Part shown: positions 34,060-42,438 of the stretch, piece by piece
Numbering within the stretch: position 1 is the first letter of the stretch
Layout: the number at the start of each line of letters is the position of its first letter
From: Micromonospora fulviviridis
Lineage (GTDB): Bacteria; Actinomycetota; Actinomycetes; Mycobacteriales; Micromonosporaceae
Direction of reading: 5' to 3'
Length of the DNA stretch: 64,000 nucleotides
NCBI RefSeq assembly: GCF_014648395.1
Contig: NZ_BMRA01000002.1
Location: forward strand, 592,150 to 656,149
Program-made: the position numbers and the translations under genes
The notes under the pieces: generated by a model
Databases searched by the model: none
What the model saw: the letters and a program-made list of their open reading frames with translations, nothing else
What the model was told of the DNA's origin: nothing

Positions 34060-34599
34060 ATGACCCGCTACGCCGCCCTGCTGCGGGGCGTGAACGTCGG
34101 CACCACCCGCCTCGCCATGGCCGACCTGCGCCGCCTCGTCACCGACCTCGGGCACGAGGACGTCAAGACCTACCTGCAGAGCGGCAACGTGGTCTTCAGC
34201 AGCCCGCCGACGAAGGACGACATCCTGGCTGAGGGCATCGCCCGCAAGCTCGCCGACGAACTGGGCCTGCGCGTGCCGGTGCTGGTGCGCAGCGGCGACG
34301 AACTGGCCTCGGTCGTGGCGGCCAGCCCGTACGCCGGGAAGCAGGACGACCCGACCCGGGTGCTGGTGGCCTTCCTCGCGGCCGCGCCGAGCAAGGCCAA
34401 GGTCAGGGACCTCGCCGCGCCGGCCGGGGAGAACCTGGAGTTCGCGGTCGACGGCCGGGAGATCCACCTGCACTTCCCCGACGGCGGCTACGGGCGGACC
34501 AAGTTCACCAACGCCCACCTGGAGAAGAAGCTGGGCGTGGTGGCGACCACCCGGAACTGGAAGTCGGTGCTGGCGCTGCGCGACCTGGCCGCCGGCTGA
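34060..34599 (+). CDS. DUF1697 family protein
   Basis: 179-residue member of the widespread DUF1697 family of unknown function. Signatures are YAALLRGVNVGTTRLAMADLRRL, the KTYLQSGNVVFSS segment, and the C-terminal FTNAHLEKKLGVVATTRNWKSV. It has no membrane segment or signal. The ATG has GAGGAGG six to seven bases upstream. A TAGGCT element upstream may be its -10. Confidence 0.93.
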   Translation: MTRYAALLRGVNVGTTRLAMADLRRLVTDLGHEDVKTYLQSGNVVFSSPPTKDDILAEGIARKLADELGLRVPVLVRSGDELASVVAASPYAGKQDDPTRVLVAFLAAAPSKAKVRDLAAPAGENLEFAVDGREIHLHFPDGGYGRTKFTNAHLEKKLGVVATTRNWKSVLALRDLAAG

Positions 34600-34601
34600 A
34601 C

Positions 34602-34632
34602 GGAGGGGCCGGCCCCGTGACCCGGCCCCTCC
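34602..34632. terminator. Hairpin terminator between convergent genes
   Basis: An 11-bp stem (GGAGGGGCCGG and complement) around a 9-base loop follows the DUF1697 stop and precedes the convergent hydrolase stop. Confidence 0.75.
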
Positions 34633-34643
34633 CCCACCGGCCT

Positions 34644-35624
34644 CTAGAAGTGGTACGCCGTGTGGTACTCCGGCACCAGCACGCGGCTGCGCGGCGACGC
34701 CTTCCGCACGGCGGCGATCAGGTCCTCGAGGCGCTTGCGGTCGTTCGGCGCCACCGTCGGCGGGTTGGTCAGCGGGGTCTCGAAGTTGTCCCAGTGCACC
34801 GGCACCACGACCTTCGGGTAGTCGAGTGCGGCCATCAGCCGGGGCACGTAGTCGGCGGTGGCGGTGCTCGCGGCGGAGGCCACCATGGCCACGTCGGGGG
34901 CCAGCCCGACCAGGTTGCGCTCGGCGAAGTCGCTCGCCCCCATGAAGAACACCGACGGGCCGCCGTCGACCCGGATCTGGTACGCCAGGGTGTCCCCCTC
35001 CGGCAGGTCGGAGATCTTCTCCGGCCTGGGCGGCCGGCTGACCCGTACGCCCGGGAAGGCCATCGACCAGGCGCCGTTGCGGCTGTGCCGGGAGCTGACC
35101 ACCTCGACCGTGTACGCGCCGAAGTCGAGCACCTCGCCGCCCTTGACCGGGGCGAGCTGCCCGGACGGCAGCCCGTAGGCCAGCCCGAGGTGGTAGGCGG
35201 TAAGGGTGCCGAAGACCCGGCCGCCGGTCCGCTCGGCGATGTGGGGCACGTCGTTGAAGTGGTCCCAGTGGGTGTGCGTGACCAGGATGTTCTCGGCCCG
35301 GTCCACCAGCGGGTCGACGACGGTGGTGTCCACCGTCAGCGGGGTGTTCTCGTTGAACGCGCCCTTGAACAGGCCGGTGTCGTAGCGGCTCAGGTACGGG
35401 TCGACCAGCACCGTCCGGTTGCCGATGTCGATCCGCCAGCCCGACGTACCCCACCAGCGGAAGCTGACCGCGCCGGAGCCCCCGGCCCCGGCGGTGGCGG
35501 CGGTGGTGGTGTTGGCGGCCCGGGCCGGCGCGCCGGCGGCGAGGCCGGCGGTCGAGACGGCGGCGGCGCCCACCGCGGCGTCGCGCAGGAAACGGCGGCG
35601 GTCGTACGACCGTTCGTCGAGCAT
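34644..35624 (-). CDS. Tat-exported MBL-fold metallo-hydrolase (UlaG-like)
   Basis: 326-residue protein. Residues ~1-37 are a Tat signal with the twin-arginine motif RRRFLRDAA. The mature part is a metallo-beta-lactamase fold: strand WWGTSGWRIDI, metal motif HTHWDHF (HxHxDH variant), the His in SSRHSRNGAW, and Asp in FMGASDFAERN. Tat export fits a metal cofactor loaded in the cytoplasm. Resemblance to UlaG lactonase-type enzymes is clear, but the substrate is unknown. The ATG follows GGGGAGGA by six bases. Confidence 0.9.
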   Translation of the reverse strand: MLDERSYDRRRFLRDAAVGAAAVSTAGLAAGAPARAANTTTAATAGAGGSGAVSFRWWGTSGWRIDIGNRTVLVDPYLSRYDTGLFKGAFNENTPLTVDTTVVDPLVDRAENILVTHTHWDHFNDVPHIAERTGGRVFGTLTAYHLGLAYGLPSGQLAPVKGGEVLDFGAYTVEVVSSRHSRNGAWSMAFPGVRVSRPPRPEKISDLPEGDTLAYQIRVDGGPSVFFMGASDFAERNLVGLAPDVAMVASAASTATADYVPRLMAALDYPKVVVPVHWDNFETPLTNPPTVAPNDRKRLEDLIAAVRKASPRSRVLVPEYHTAYHF

Positions 35625-35776
35625 GGAGCGTCCTCCCCGTGGAGCAGGTTGTTCGGTGGCCCCACCCCACCACCGGCCGCCCGCCGATGTCCAAGATCGT
35701 CCGCTGGTACGGTCGATACGCGTCCGGATATCACCGCAGGTCACGGCCCCGCGAACGGCCCGAGCCGGCCGGGAAA

Positions 35777-36658
35777 TCAGCCGGCGCGCAGCGCCTCCAC
35801 GGCGGCCCGGGCGGCGTCGCCCATGGCCCGGTCCACGTCGATCCGGCGGGTGCTGAGTCGCTCGGTGCGCGCGAAGACCGCGACCGCGTACCGGCCGCCG
35901 TCGGGATACTCGACGACCCCGGCCTCCAGGTGCAGGCCGGGCAGGGTGCCGGTCTTGCCGGCGACCCGGACGCCGGGCGGGAAGCCGGCGGCGAGCCGGG
36001 TCCAGAAGAGCTGCCGGGCCATCAGCTCGCGGACCGTCGCGCAGGCGGCGGGCGGACCGGCCTCGTCCCGCCAGATCAGCCCGAGCAACCGGGTGATCTC
36101 CCGGGCCGTGCTGGAGGTGGTGTGGGCCGGGTCGAAGACCCGCATGGCCCGGACCCGCTCCGGCGGCAGCGTGGGGAAGATCCGGGCGAAGTCGGCCTCG
36201 GTCCGGGCCCCCACGTCGGCCAGCATCGTCTCCACCAGCTGGCGGGGGCCGCCGACGATCCGGGTACGCGGCAGGTCCAGCTCGGCGGCGAGCATCGGCA
36301 GCACGTCCGGGCCCACCCGGCGCAGCAGCAGGTCGGCCGCCGTGTTGTCGCTGACCGACATGGCGAAGTAGGCCAGGTCGCGCAGGGACACCTCGACGTC
36401 GTCGGCGCAGCCGGCGACACCCCAGCCGCCGAGCCGGTCGGCAGCCCCGACGAGCACCCGCTCGGCCGGGTCGAGCTGCCCGGCGACGGCCTGCCGGGCG
36501 AACTCCAGCACCAGCAGGATCTTGAACACCGAGGCGATCACCACCTGCTCGTCGGCGCGCAGCGCCACCTCCCGCCCCGGCGCGTCGACGTCCACGACGT
36601 GCAGGCAGCCGCTGATCCCGGCCCGCTGGAAGATCTCCCCGATCCGCTCCGCGCTCAC
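35777..36658 (-). CDS. Class A beta-lactamase-like serine hydrolase
   Basis: 293-residue protein with the class A serine beta-lactamase plan: SVFK at 43-46 (SxxK), SDN at 103-105, and KTG in VAGKTGTLPG. DPAHTT marks the end of the omega-loop region. The general-base Glu of the omega loop (ExxLN) is not convincingly present, and no signal peptide is seen, so true beta-lactam hydrolysis is doubtful; it may be a related cytoplasmic hydrolase. The gene is divergent from a LysR regulator, 49 bp between starts, which recalls AmpR/BlaA-type control of beta-lactamase genes. Confidence 0.85.
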   Translation of the reverse strand: MSAERIGEIFQRAGISGCLHVVDVDAPGREVALRADEQVVIASVFKILLVLEFARQAVAGQLDPAERVLVGAADRLGGWGVAGCADDVEVSLRDLAYFAMSVSDNTAADLLLRRVGPDVLPMLAAELDLPRTRIVGGPRQLVETMLADVGARTEADFARIFPTLPPERVRAMRVFDPAHTTSSTAREITRLLGLIWRDEAGPPAACATVRELMARQLFWTRLAAGFPPGVRVAGKTGTLPGLHLEAGVVEYPDGGRYAVAVFARTERLSTRRIDVDRAMGDAARAAVEALRAG

Positions 36659-36707
36659 CCCGACACGCTAGCCACCGCAGATCGGGGCGGGCGTAGGGTG
36701 GCCCGTC

Positions 36708-37700
36708 GTGGACCTGCTGCGACACCTGCGGCACTTCGTGGTGGTGGCCCGGGAGCTGCACTTCGGCCGGGCGGCCGAGGTGCTCGGCATGGCGCAGCCG
36801 CCGCTGAGCCAGTCGATCCAGCGGCTGGAACGCGAGCTGGGCGCCACCCTCTTCGACCGGTCGCAGCGCCGGGTCCGGCTCACCACGGCCGGCCAGCTCC
36901 TGCTCGGCGAGGCCGACGACCTGCTCGCCGGGGAGCGCCGGCTGCGCAACCTCGTCGACCAGGTACGCCGGGGCGCGCTCGGCGTGCTGCGCGCCGGCGT
37001 ACCCCCGGAGACCCCGGCCGTGACACTGCGCGCGCTGCTCGACGGGCTGGCCGCCCGGGCGCCCGGGCTCGACCTGGACCTGCACGAGCTGACCAGCGCC
37101 GAGCAGCAGCGGATGCTGGCCGAGGGGCGGCTCGACGTCGGCCTGCTGCACCACCCGGTCGAGGAGACCGGGCTGCGCTTCGGCCCGGCCGTGGACGCGC
37201 CGGTCGGGGTGCTGCTGCCCCGGGCCGCCCCGGTGGCCCGGGGCCGGGAGGTGGAGCTGGCCGACCTGGCCGGCCTGGACCTGATCACCGCGCCGCCGGC
37301 CACCGCGCCCGGCTGGCACGGCCACCTGCTGGCGGTCTGCCGGCGGCACGGCTTCGTGCCCGCCCGGGTCCGGCCCGCCCGCAACCCGGAGTTCCTGTTC
37401 GGACTGCTGCTGGCCGGCGGCGCGGTCGCCCTGGAACCGGAGTCCCTGGCCCGCCGCGAGCCCCGGATCGCCTGGCGGCCGCTGGCCGGCGCACCCCTGG
37501 TGAAGCGCACCTCGGCGGCCTGGCCGGCCCGGGCGGGCCACCCCGCCGCCCCGATGTTCGGGCAGCTCGCGGCCGAGGTGCTGGCCGCCGCGGAGCCGCC
37601 GCTGCCGACGGCGGCGCCCGCGTCGGCCGCGCGGCCCTGGCCGGTGCTCTTCGAGGCCGGCCAGGGCGGGCAGAGCGTCGGTCAGCAGCCGCAGGTGTAG
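36708..37700 (+). CDS. LysR-family transcriptional regulator
   Basis: 330-residue regulator. The N-terminal winged HTH has LRHFVVVARELHFGRAAEVLGMAQPPLSQSIQRLE and RLTTAGQLLL-type family sequence. The C-terminal two-lobed co-inducer domain runs from ~88 to ~295, followed by a disordered Ala/Pro tail. LysR proteins usually regulate the divergent gene, here the class A beta-lactamase-like gene. The GTG start lies in a very short divergent promoter region. Its 3' end overlaps the convergent M15-like gene by 19 bp. Confidence 0.94.
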   Translation: MDLLRHLRHFVVVARELHFGRAAEVLGMAQPPLSQSIQRLERELGATLFDRSQRRVRLTTAGQLLLGEADDLLAGERRLRNLVDQVRRGALGVLRAGVPPETPAVTLRALLDGLAARAPGLDLDLHELTSAEQQRMLAEGRLDVGLLHHPVEETGLRFGPAVDAPVGVLLPRAAPVARGREVELADLAGLDLITAPPATAPGWHGHLLAVCRRHGFVPARVRPARNPEFLFGLLLAGGAVALEPESLARREPRIAWRPLAGAPLVKRTSAAWPARAGHPAAPMFGQLAAEVLAAAEPPLPTAAPASAARPWPVLFEAGQGGQSVGQQPQV

Positions 37701-38185
37701 TAGAGGATGTCCCAGTGGCTGCCTTCCTTGGTGTAGAGGTTGCCGGAGGGCGCGCGGTACTGGTAGCCGAAGCCGGAGATGTAGCCGACGTAGGTGTAGG
37801 CGGCGGAGATGTAGTTCTGGATGCAGGTGCTCAGGGCTATGTCGACCTTGTAGCCGTTCCAGTGGCTGTAGGTGCCGCTCGCGTGGCCGATCTCGGTGCC
37901 GGCCGTGATGGTGATGGCGCAGCCGCTGGCGCGCTTGAAGGTGATGATCCCGTCGATCGTGGCCTGGCGGATGCCCTCGAAGGAGGTGCAGGTGGCGACG
38001 TAACGGTCGCTGCAGTTCCCGCTGGATGTCCAGGAGATACCGGCGGCCCGTAGTTGTGAGGTGGCGCTGGAGTGGCTGATCGCCCATGCCGGAGCGGCCA
38101 GCCCGAGAGCGGCGCCGACGGTGACGGCGGTGGCGGTGAGGAGGGTGAGCAGGCGACGACGCAGACCGGTTCGGATGGACGACAT
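37682..38185 (-). CDS. Secreted small M15-like protein, probable peptidoglycan peptidase
   Basis: 167-residue exported protein. The signal peptide covers ~1-35, ending APAWA. The mature part starts ISHSSATSQLRAAGI and contains GTEIGHASGTYSHWNGYKVDI and, near the end, KEGSHWDILYY. The SHxxGxxxD plus SHW arrangement matches the zinc-ligand layout of M15/hedgehog-type peptidases, so a cell-wall peptidase role is suggested, but I do not recognise the exact family. Six cysteines suggest disulfides. The ATG has GGGAG five bases upstream. Confidence 0.7.
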   Translation of the reverse strand: MSSIRTGLRRRLLTLLTATAVTVGAALGLAAPAWAISHSSATSQLRAAGISWTSSGNCSDRYVATCTSFEGIRQATIDGIITFKRASGCAITITAGTEIGHASGTYSHWNGYKVDIALSTCIQNYISAAYTYVGYISGFGYQYRAPSGNLYTKEGSHWDILYYTCGC

Positions 38186-38474
38186 GACGCTCCCGTTCCC
38201 GTGGCTTCCTGGAGTCCGGCACGACGGTGAAACGACTTGCCGGATTCTTGCCGTCCATCGACGTAACCCGATATATGTCCGACACACACAGGATCGACAT
38301 CGATTGATGTGTGTGGACTACCTTGCTCGAAGGGGCGGCGCATGGTGGCGGCACAGATCACCCGGCCACGGCCGTGACGAGCCGGAACGAGCGGGTAGAG
38401 AAGACTGGTGGCAGGCCCGGCGCCGCGCATGGAAGCGTTCCCGGGCACCCCGGACGATCGGAGATGAGGCTTCC

Positions 38475-39329
38475 ATGGCCCCGAACAGCGTTCCCGACAT
38501 CTCGCTCAACGACGGCAACACCATCCCGCAGCTCGGCTTCGGGGTCTTCCAGATCGACCCCAAGGACACCGCGCAGGCCGTCGGCACGGCGCTGGAGGTC
38601 GGCTACCGGCACATCGACACCGCCGAGATGTACGGCAACGAGGCCGAGGTCGGGCAGGCCGTGCGCACCTCCGGGCTGGACCGGAGCGAGGTCTTCGTCA
38701 CCAGCAAGCTGAACAACGGCTTCCACCGCCCGGACGACGCCCGCAAGGCGTTCGAGTCGACCCTCCAGGCACTGAAGTTCGACTACCTCGACCTGTTCCT
38801 GATCCACTGGCCGCTGCCGACCCTCTACGACGGCGACTTCGTCTCGACCTGGAAGGTGCTGGAGGAACTCCAGCGCGACGGCCGGATCAGGTCGATCGGC
38901 GTCTCCAACTTCCAGGTGGCCCACCTGGAGCGGCTGGCCGCCGAGGCGACGGTCACGCCGGCGGTGAACCAGATCGAGGTGCACCCGTACTTCGCCAACG
39001 AGGAGGTCCGCGCCTACGGGAAGGCGCACAACATCCTCACCGAGGCGTGGTCCCCGATCGCGCAGGGCAAGGTGCTCGACGACCCGACCGTCGTCGACAT
39101 CGCCGAGGAGGTCGGCCGGACGCCGGCGCAGGTGGTGCTGCGCTGGCACGTGCAGCGCGGCGACATCGTCTTCCCGAAGTCGACCACCCCGAGCCGGATC
39201 GAGGAGAACTTCCGGATCTTCGACTTCGAGCTGGACGACGCGTCGATGGACCGGATCAACGGCCTGAACAAGGGCGAGGCGGGCCGGCAGGGGCCGAACC
39301 CGGACACCTTCGACTACGTTCCCCGATGA
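38475..39329 (+). CDS. Aldo/keto reductase (AKR5-like)
   Basis: 284-residue NADPH-dependent reductase related to the gene at 7747. Motifs are LGFGVFQ, GYRHIDTAEMYGNE (catalytic Asp and Tyr), VTSKL (Lys), LIHWP (His), GVSNF and VFPKSTTPSRI for NADPH. The ATG follows a GAGATGAGG region. It is probably a 2,5-diketogluconate or methylglyoxal reductase-like enzyme; the physiological substrate is unknown. Confidence 0.94.
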   Translation: MAPNSVPDISLNDGNTIPQLGFGVFQIDPKDTAQAVGTALEVGYRHIDTAEMYGNEAEVGQAVRTSGLDRSEVFVTSKLNNGFHRPDDARKAFESTLQALKFDYLDLFLIHWPLPTLYDGDFVSTWKVLEELQRDGRIRSIGVSNFQVAHLERLAAEATVTPAVNQIEVHPYFANEEVRAYGKAHNILTEAWSPIAQGKVLDDPTVVDIAEEVGRTPAQVVLRWHVQRGDIVFPKSTTPSRIEENFRIFDFELDDASMDRINGLNKGEAGRQGPNPDTFDYVPR

Positions 39330-39337
39330 GCCGCCAC

Positions 39338-39372
39338 CGCGCCCGGGGCCCGGCCGCCGGGCCCCGGGCGCG
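39338..39372. terminator. 16-bp perfect hairpin terminator
   Basis: CGCGCCCGGGGCCCGG pairs perfectly with its complement around a 3-base loop, between two convergent genes. Confidence 0.85.
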
Positions 39373-39375
39373 GGT

Positions 39376-40212
39376 TCAGGAGTCGACCCGCTCGGCGACC
39401 CGGCGGAACGCGGCCTGGGTCGGCGACCCCGGTTCGGGGACGTAGACGATGAGCCGCTGGTCGGTCTCCGGCACGTGCAGCACCCGGCACTCGAACTCCA
39501 GCGGACCCAGCTCCGGGTGGGCCACCCGCTTGACCGTCGGGCGCCGCTCCCCCACCTCGTGCTCCGCCCACAGCGCGGCGAACCGCGGGGAGAGCCCGAG
39601 CAGCTCGGTGACCAGCGCGGCCAGCGCCGGATCGGCCGGGTAGCGGCCGTAGGCGGCCCGCAGGTCCGCCACGGTGGTCCGCGCGAAGCGCAGCACCTCC
39701 GGGTCGGCCCAGTGCGACTCGGGCACCGTCCGGCCGAACATCCAGCGGACCATGCTCCGCTCGCCGGCCGGCACCGCCGACAGGTCGCCGACGAACCAGG
39801 CGGCCAGCCGGTTCCAGGCCAGGATCTCGTACGCCGCGTCGACCAGGTAGGCGGGCGTCTCCGACATCGCGTCGAGCAGGTGCCGCAGGCCCGGCGACAC
39901 CTCCCGGCCGGGCCCGGTCGCCTCCGGCGGGGCCTCCCCGGCGACCCGGAACAGATAGGCCCGCTCGTCCCCGCTCAGCAGCAGCGCCCGGGCCAGCGCG
40001 GCGAGCACCTGCCGGGACGGGTGCGGGCCGCGCCCCTGCTCCAGCCGGATGTAGTAGTCGATGGACATGCCGGCGAGCTGGGCGACCTCCTGGCGGCGCA
40101 GGCCCGGCGTGCGGCGGCGTACCCCCTCGGGGAGGCCGACCTCGGCGGGGCGTAACCGGGCGCGGCGGGTGCGCAGGAAGTTCGCCAGTTCGTCGCGGCG
40201 CAGCGTGCTCAT
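39376..40212 (-). CDS. XRE-family regulator with MmyB-like ligand domain
   Basis: 278-residue regulator. The N-terminal HTH_31 has FLRTRRARLRPAEVG, RRTPGLRRQEVAQLAGMS and DYYIRLEQGRGPHPS. The C-terminal MmyB-like domain (~105-275) has ILAWNRLAAWF and HPELGPLEFECRVLHVPE, thought to bind a fatty-acid-like ligand in this family. It is divergent from an SDR gene with a palindrome between them, a frequent arrangement in which the regulator controls the oxidoreductase. A paralogue lies at 63153. Confidence 0.94.
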   Translation of the reverse strand: MSTLRRDELANFLRTRRARLRPAEVGLPEGVRRRTPGLRRQEVAQLAGMSIDYYIRLEQGRGPHPSRQVLAALARALLLSGDERAYLFRVAGEAPPEATGPGREVSPGLRHLLDAMSETPAYLVDAAYEILAWNRLAAWFVGDLSAVPAGERSMVRWMFGRTVPESHWADPEVLRFARTTVADLRAAYGRYPADPALAALVTELLGLSPRFAALWAEHEVGERRPTVKRVAHPELGPLEFECRVLHVPETDQRLIVYVPEPGSPTQAAFRRVAERVDS

Positions 40213-40242
40213 GCCCCCAGCCTGCCGCATCGCCGGCCGCCC

Positions 40243-40268
40243 GAGGTGGTACCGCCGGTACCAGCCTC
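40243..40268. promoter_or_regulatory. Divergent-promoter palindrome, candidate XRE operator
   Basis: GGTACC-GCC-GGTACC, with flanking GAGG...CCTC extending the dyad, lies between the divergent regulator and SDR genes, 31 and 47 bp from their starts. This position is typical for the MmyB-type regulator's own site. Binding is inferred. Confidence 0.55.
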
Positions 40269-40314
40269 GGCGGGCCTCTCCCGCCGGCCCGCGACCGGCG
40301 GCAGGCTCGACCGC

Positions 40315-41064
40315 ATGACGACGACGATCGCCCTGATCACCGGGGCCAACAAGGGAATCGGCCTGGCCACCGCCCGGCAGCTCGGCGCGCGCGGGATGAC
40401 CGTGCTGGTCGGGGCGCGCGACGCCGCGCGCGGCGGGGAGGCGGCGGACAAACTGCGCGCCGAGGGGGTGGACGCCCGGTTCGTGCCGCTGGACGTCACC
40501 GACGCGGCGTCGGTCGCCGCCGCGGCCGAGCTGGTCGAGCGGGAGTACGGCCACCTGGACGTGCTGGTCAACAACGCGGGCATCATCCGGGCCGACGGGT
40601 CGGCGCTGCCCAGCGAGACCACCCTCGACACGCTGCGCGAGGTGTACGAGACGAACGTGTTCGGCGTGGTCGCGGTGACCAACGCGCTGCTGCCGCTGCT
40701 GCGCCGGGCCCCGGCCGCCCGGATCGTCAACGTCTCCAGCGAGGTCGGCTCGATCGCGGTGATGACCGACCCGGAGGGCGCCCTGTTCGCGCTGACCTCA
40801 ATCCCCTACCCGTCCTCCAAGACGGCGCTGAACATGGTCACCGCCATGTACGCCAAGGAGCTGCGGGACACCCCGATCAAGGTGAACGCGGCCAACCCCG
40901 GCTACTGCGCCACCGACCTCAACCACCACAGCGGTTTCCGCACCCCGGAGGAGGGCGCGGAGGTGAGCGTGCACCTGGCGACCCTGCCGGCGGACGCGCC
41001 GAGCGGCCTGCTCTGGGGCTACCAGATGGACGCCGGCGGCGGCTACGGCGTGCTCCCGTGGTGA
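40315..41064 (+). CDS. Short-chain dehydrogenase/reductase
   Basis: 249-residue classical SDR. The cofactor motif is TGANKGIG, NNAG is in LVNNAGII, the catalytic Ser lies in NVSSEVGS and the YxxxK pair in YPSSK. The C-terminus ATDLNHHSGFRTPEEGA is like carbonyl reductase relatives. It probably prefers NADPH. The divergent XRE regulator at 39376 likely controls it. An aldo/keto reductase gene follows after 64 bp. Confidence 0.95.
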   Translation: MTTTIALITGANKGIGLATARQLGARGMTVLVGARDAARGGEAADKLRAEGVDARFVPLDVTDAASVAAAAELVEREYGHLDVLVNNAGIIRADGSALPSETTLDTLREVYETNVFGVVAVTNALLPLLRRAPAARIVNVSSEVGSIAVMTDPEGALFALTSIPYPSSKTALNMVTAMYAKELRDTPIKVNAANPGYCATDLNHHSGFRTPEEGAEVSVHLATLPADAPSGLLWGYQMDAGGGYGVLPW

Positions 41065-41128
41065 GGGTTTGACTTCGCGCGCACTCGAAGGTGGAGGGTG
41101 GTGGGCACGCTCTGACGGGGAGGAAACC

Positions 41129-42112
41129 ATGCGTTACCGCACCATCGGCACCGATCCGGCCACCCGCCGCGAGGTGAGCGTGCTCAGCCTCGGCGCGATG
41201 CTCTTCGGCACCGCCACCGACGAGGCCACCTCGTACGCCATCCTCGACCGGTACGTCGAGGCCGGCGGCACCTTCATCGACACCTCGGACAACTACGCGT
41301 TCTGGCAGAACGGGGGCCAGGGCGGGGAGAGCGAGGAGCTGCTGGGCCGCTGGCGGCGCAGCCGCGGCGTCGGCGGCGAGGTGGTCGTCGCCACGAAGCT
41401 CGGCGCCCGTCCCCTCGCCCCGGGCACCAGCTACGTGGACAACGCCGAGGGCCTGTCGGCCAAGGTGATCCGCGAGTCGGCCGAGCGCAGCCGGGAACGG
41501 CTCGGCGTGGACCGGCTCGACCTGCTCTACGCGCACATCGAGGACCGGACCGTGCCACTGGAGGAGACGGTCCACGGCTTCGCGGAGCTGGTCGCCGAGG
41601 GCGCCGTCGGGCTGCTGGGCGCCAGCAACCACCGCGCCTGGCGGGTCGAGCGCGCCCGGGCCGTCGCCGCCGCGGCCGGCCTGCCCGGGTACGAGGTGCT
41701 CCAGTACCACCGCAGCTACCTGGCGCGGCGGCCGGACCTGCCGAGCGAGCTGGACCCGGACGGCGACGTCGGCTGGGTCGGCCCGGACCTGGCCAGCTAC
41801 CTGCGGGCCGAGCCGCGGCTCACCCTGGTGGCCTACTCACCGCTGCTCAAGGGCGCGTACGCGAAGCCGGAACGCCTCGGCGAGGACTACGCCCTGCCCA
41901 GCACCCCGGCCCGGCTGGCGGCGCTGCGCGCGGTGGCCGACGAGACCGGGGCGACGGTCAACCAGGTGGTGCTCGCCTGGCTGCTGGGCGGCGACGTGCC
42001 GGCGATCCCTCTGGTCGGCTTCTCCTCGGTGGCGCAGTTGGAGGAGAGCCTCGCGGCGGTCGAGCTGGAGCTGACCCCGGAGCAGCGGGCCCGGCTGGAC
42101 ACCGCCCGCTGA
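41129..42112 (+). CDS. Aldo/keto reductase
   Basis: 327-residue AKR of the YajO/IolS-like branch. It begins MRYRTIG with SVLSLGAMLFG, and has FIDTSDNYAFW (catalytic Asp and Tyr), VVATKLG (Lys), LLYAHIED where the usual His lies, GASNHRAW, and IPLVGFSS. GGGGAGGAAACC gives a strong ribosome site for the ATG. It may be co-transcribed with the SDR upstream. Substrate unknown. Confidence 0.93.
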   Translation: MRYRTIGTDPATRREVSVLSLGAMLFGTATDEATSYAILDRYVEAGGTFIDTSDNYAFWQNGGQGGESEELLGRWRRSRGVGGEVVVATKLGARPLAPGTSYVDNAEGLSAKVIRESAERSRERLGVDRLDLLYAHIEDRTVPLEETVHGFAELVAEGAVGLLGASNHRAWRVERARAVAAAAGLPGYEVLQYHRSYLARRPDLPSELDPDGDVGWVGPDLASYLRAEPRLTLVAYSPLLKGAYAKPERLGEDYALPSTPARLAALRAVADETGATVNQVVLAWLLGGDVPAIPLVGFSSVAQLEESLAAVELELTPEQRARLDTAR

Positions 42113-42210
42113 CGCCCCTGCACACGGGCGGGCCACCCGTCCGTGCCCCTGAAATCCGCCAGTTCCTCTTCAATATTCGGTGACTACAGGCGCAAGGCTG
42201 AAACCTACAG

Positions 42211-42247
42211 ACGCACCCCATGGCAGATCTCCTGCCATGGGGTGCGT
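42211..42247. terminator. Perfect 16-bp hairpin
   Basis: ACGCACCCCATGGCAG pairs perfectly with its complement around ATCTC. It lies ~100 bp after the aldo/keto reductase stop and ~85 bp before the promoter of the next gene, so it probably insulates the insert; it could equally be a recognition structure. Confidence 0.65.
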
Positions 42248-42331
42248 CCAGTTGTCGGCAGACGATGCCGCCCGAGACATGATCGACTGACGAACTACGC
42301 GAGCTCGCTCAGGTTTCCCTCGACAACCGCC

Positions 42332-42360
42332 TTGACTGAACCTACGTCCACCCCTATAGT
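42332..42360 (+). promoter_or_regulatory. Sigma-70-type promoter
   Basis: TTGACT and TATAGT are separated by exactly 17 bp, close to the housekeeping consensus and unusual in this GC-rich genome. The -10 is within a tandem CTATAGTT repeat. Transcription would start near 42367, about 70 bp before the GTG of the RHH/RAMA-like gene. Confidence 0.8.
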
Positions 42361-42438
42361 TTCTATAGTTGACCCTAGGCGGCGGAGTCGGAGCCGTCAT
42401 TGCGCAGCCGATCCAGGCCCACCTCCGTGAGGGACACC

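Larger units (their letters stand above)
42113..42438. other. AT-richer intergenic region with hairpin and promoter
   Basis: A 326-bp gap whose base composition drops well below the flanks. It holds a perfect 16-bp inverted repeat (42211-42247), a consensus-like promoter (42332-42360), and a tandem CTATAGTT repeat (42354-42361 and 42363-42370). No gene is seen. Confidence 0.6.

Noticed and set aside
34644-38354. A single 1,236-residue minus-strand frame spanning several genes
   Set aside because: Only its last part is the Tat metallo-hydrolase. The rest runs antisense to the LysR gene and out of frame with the beta-lactamase-like gene, and is low in complexity.
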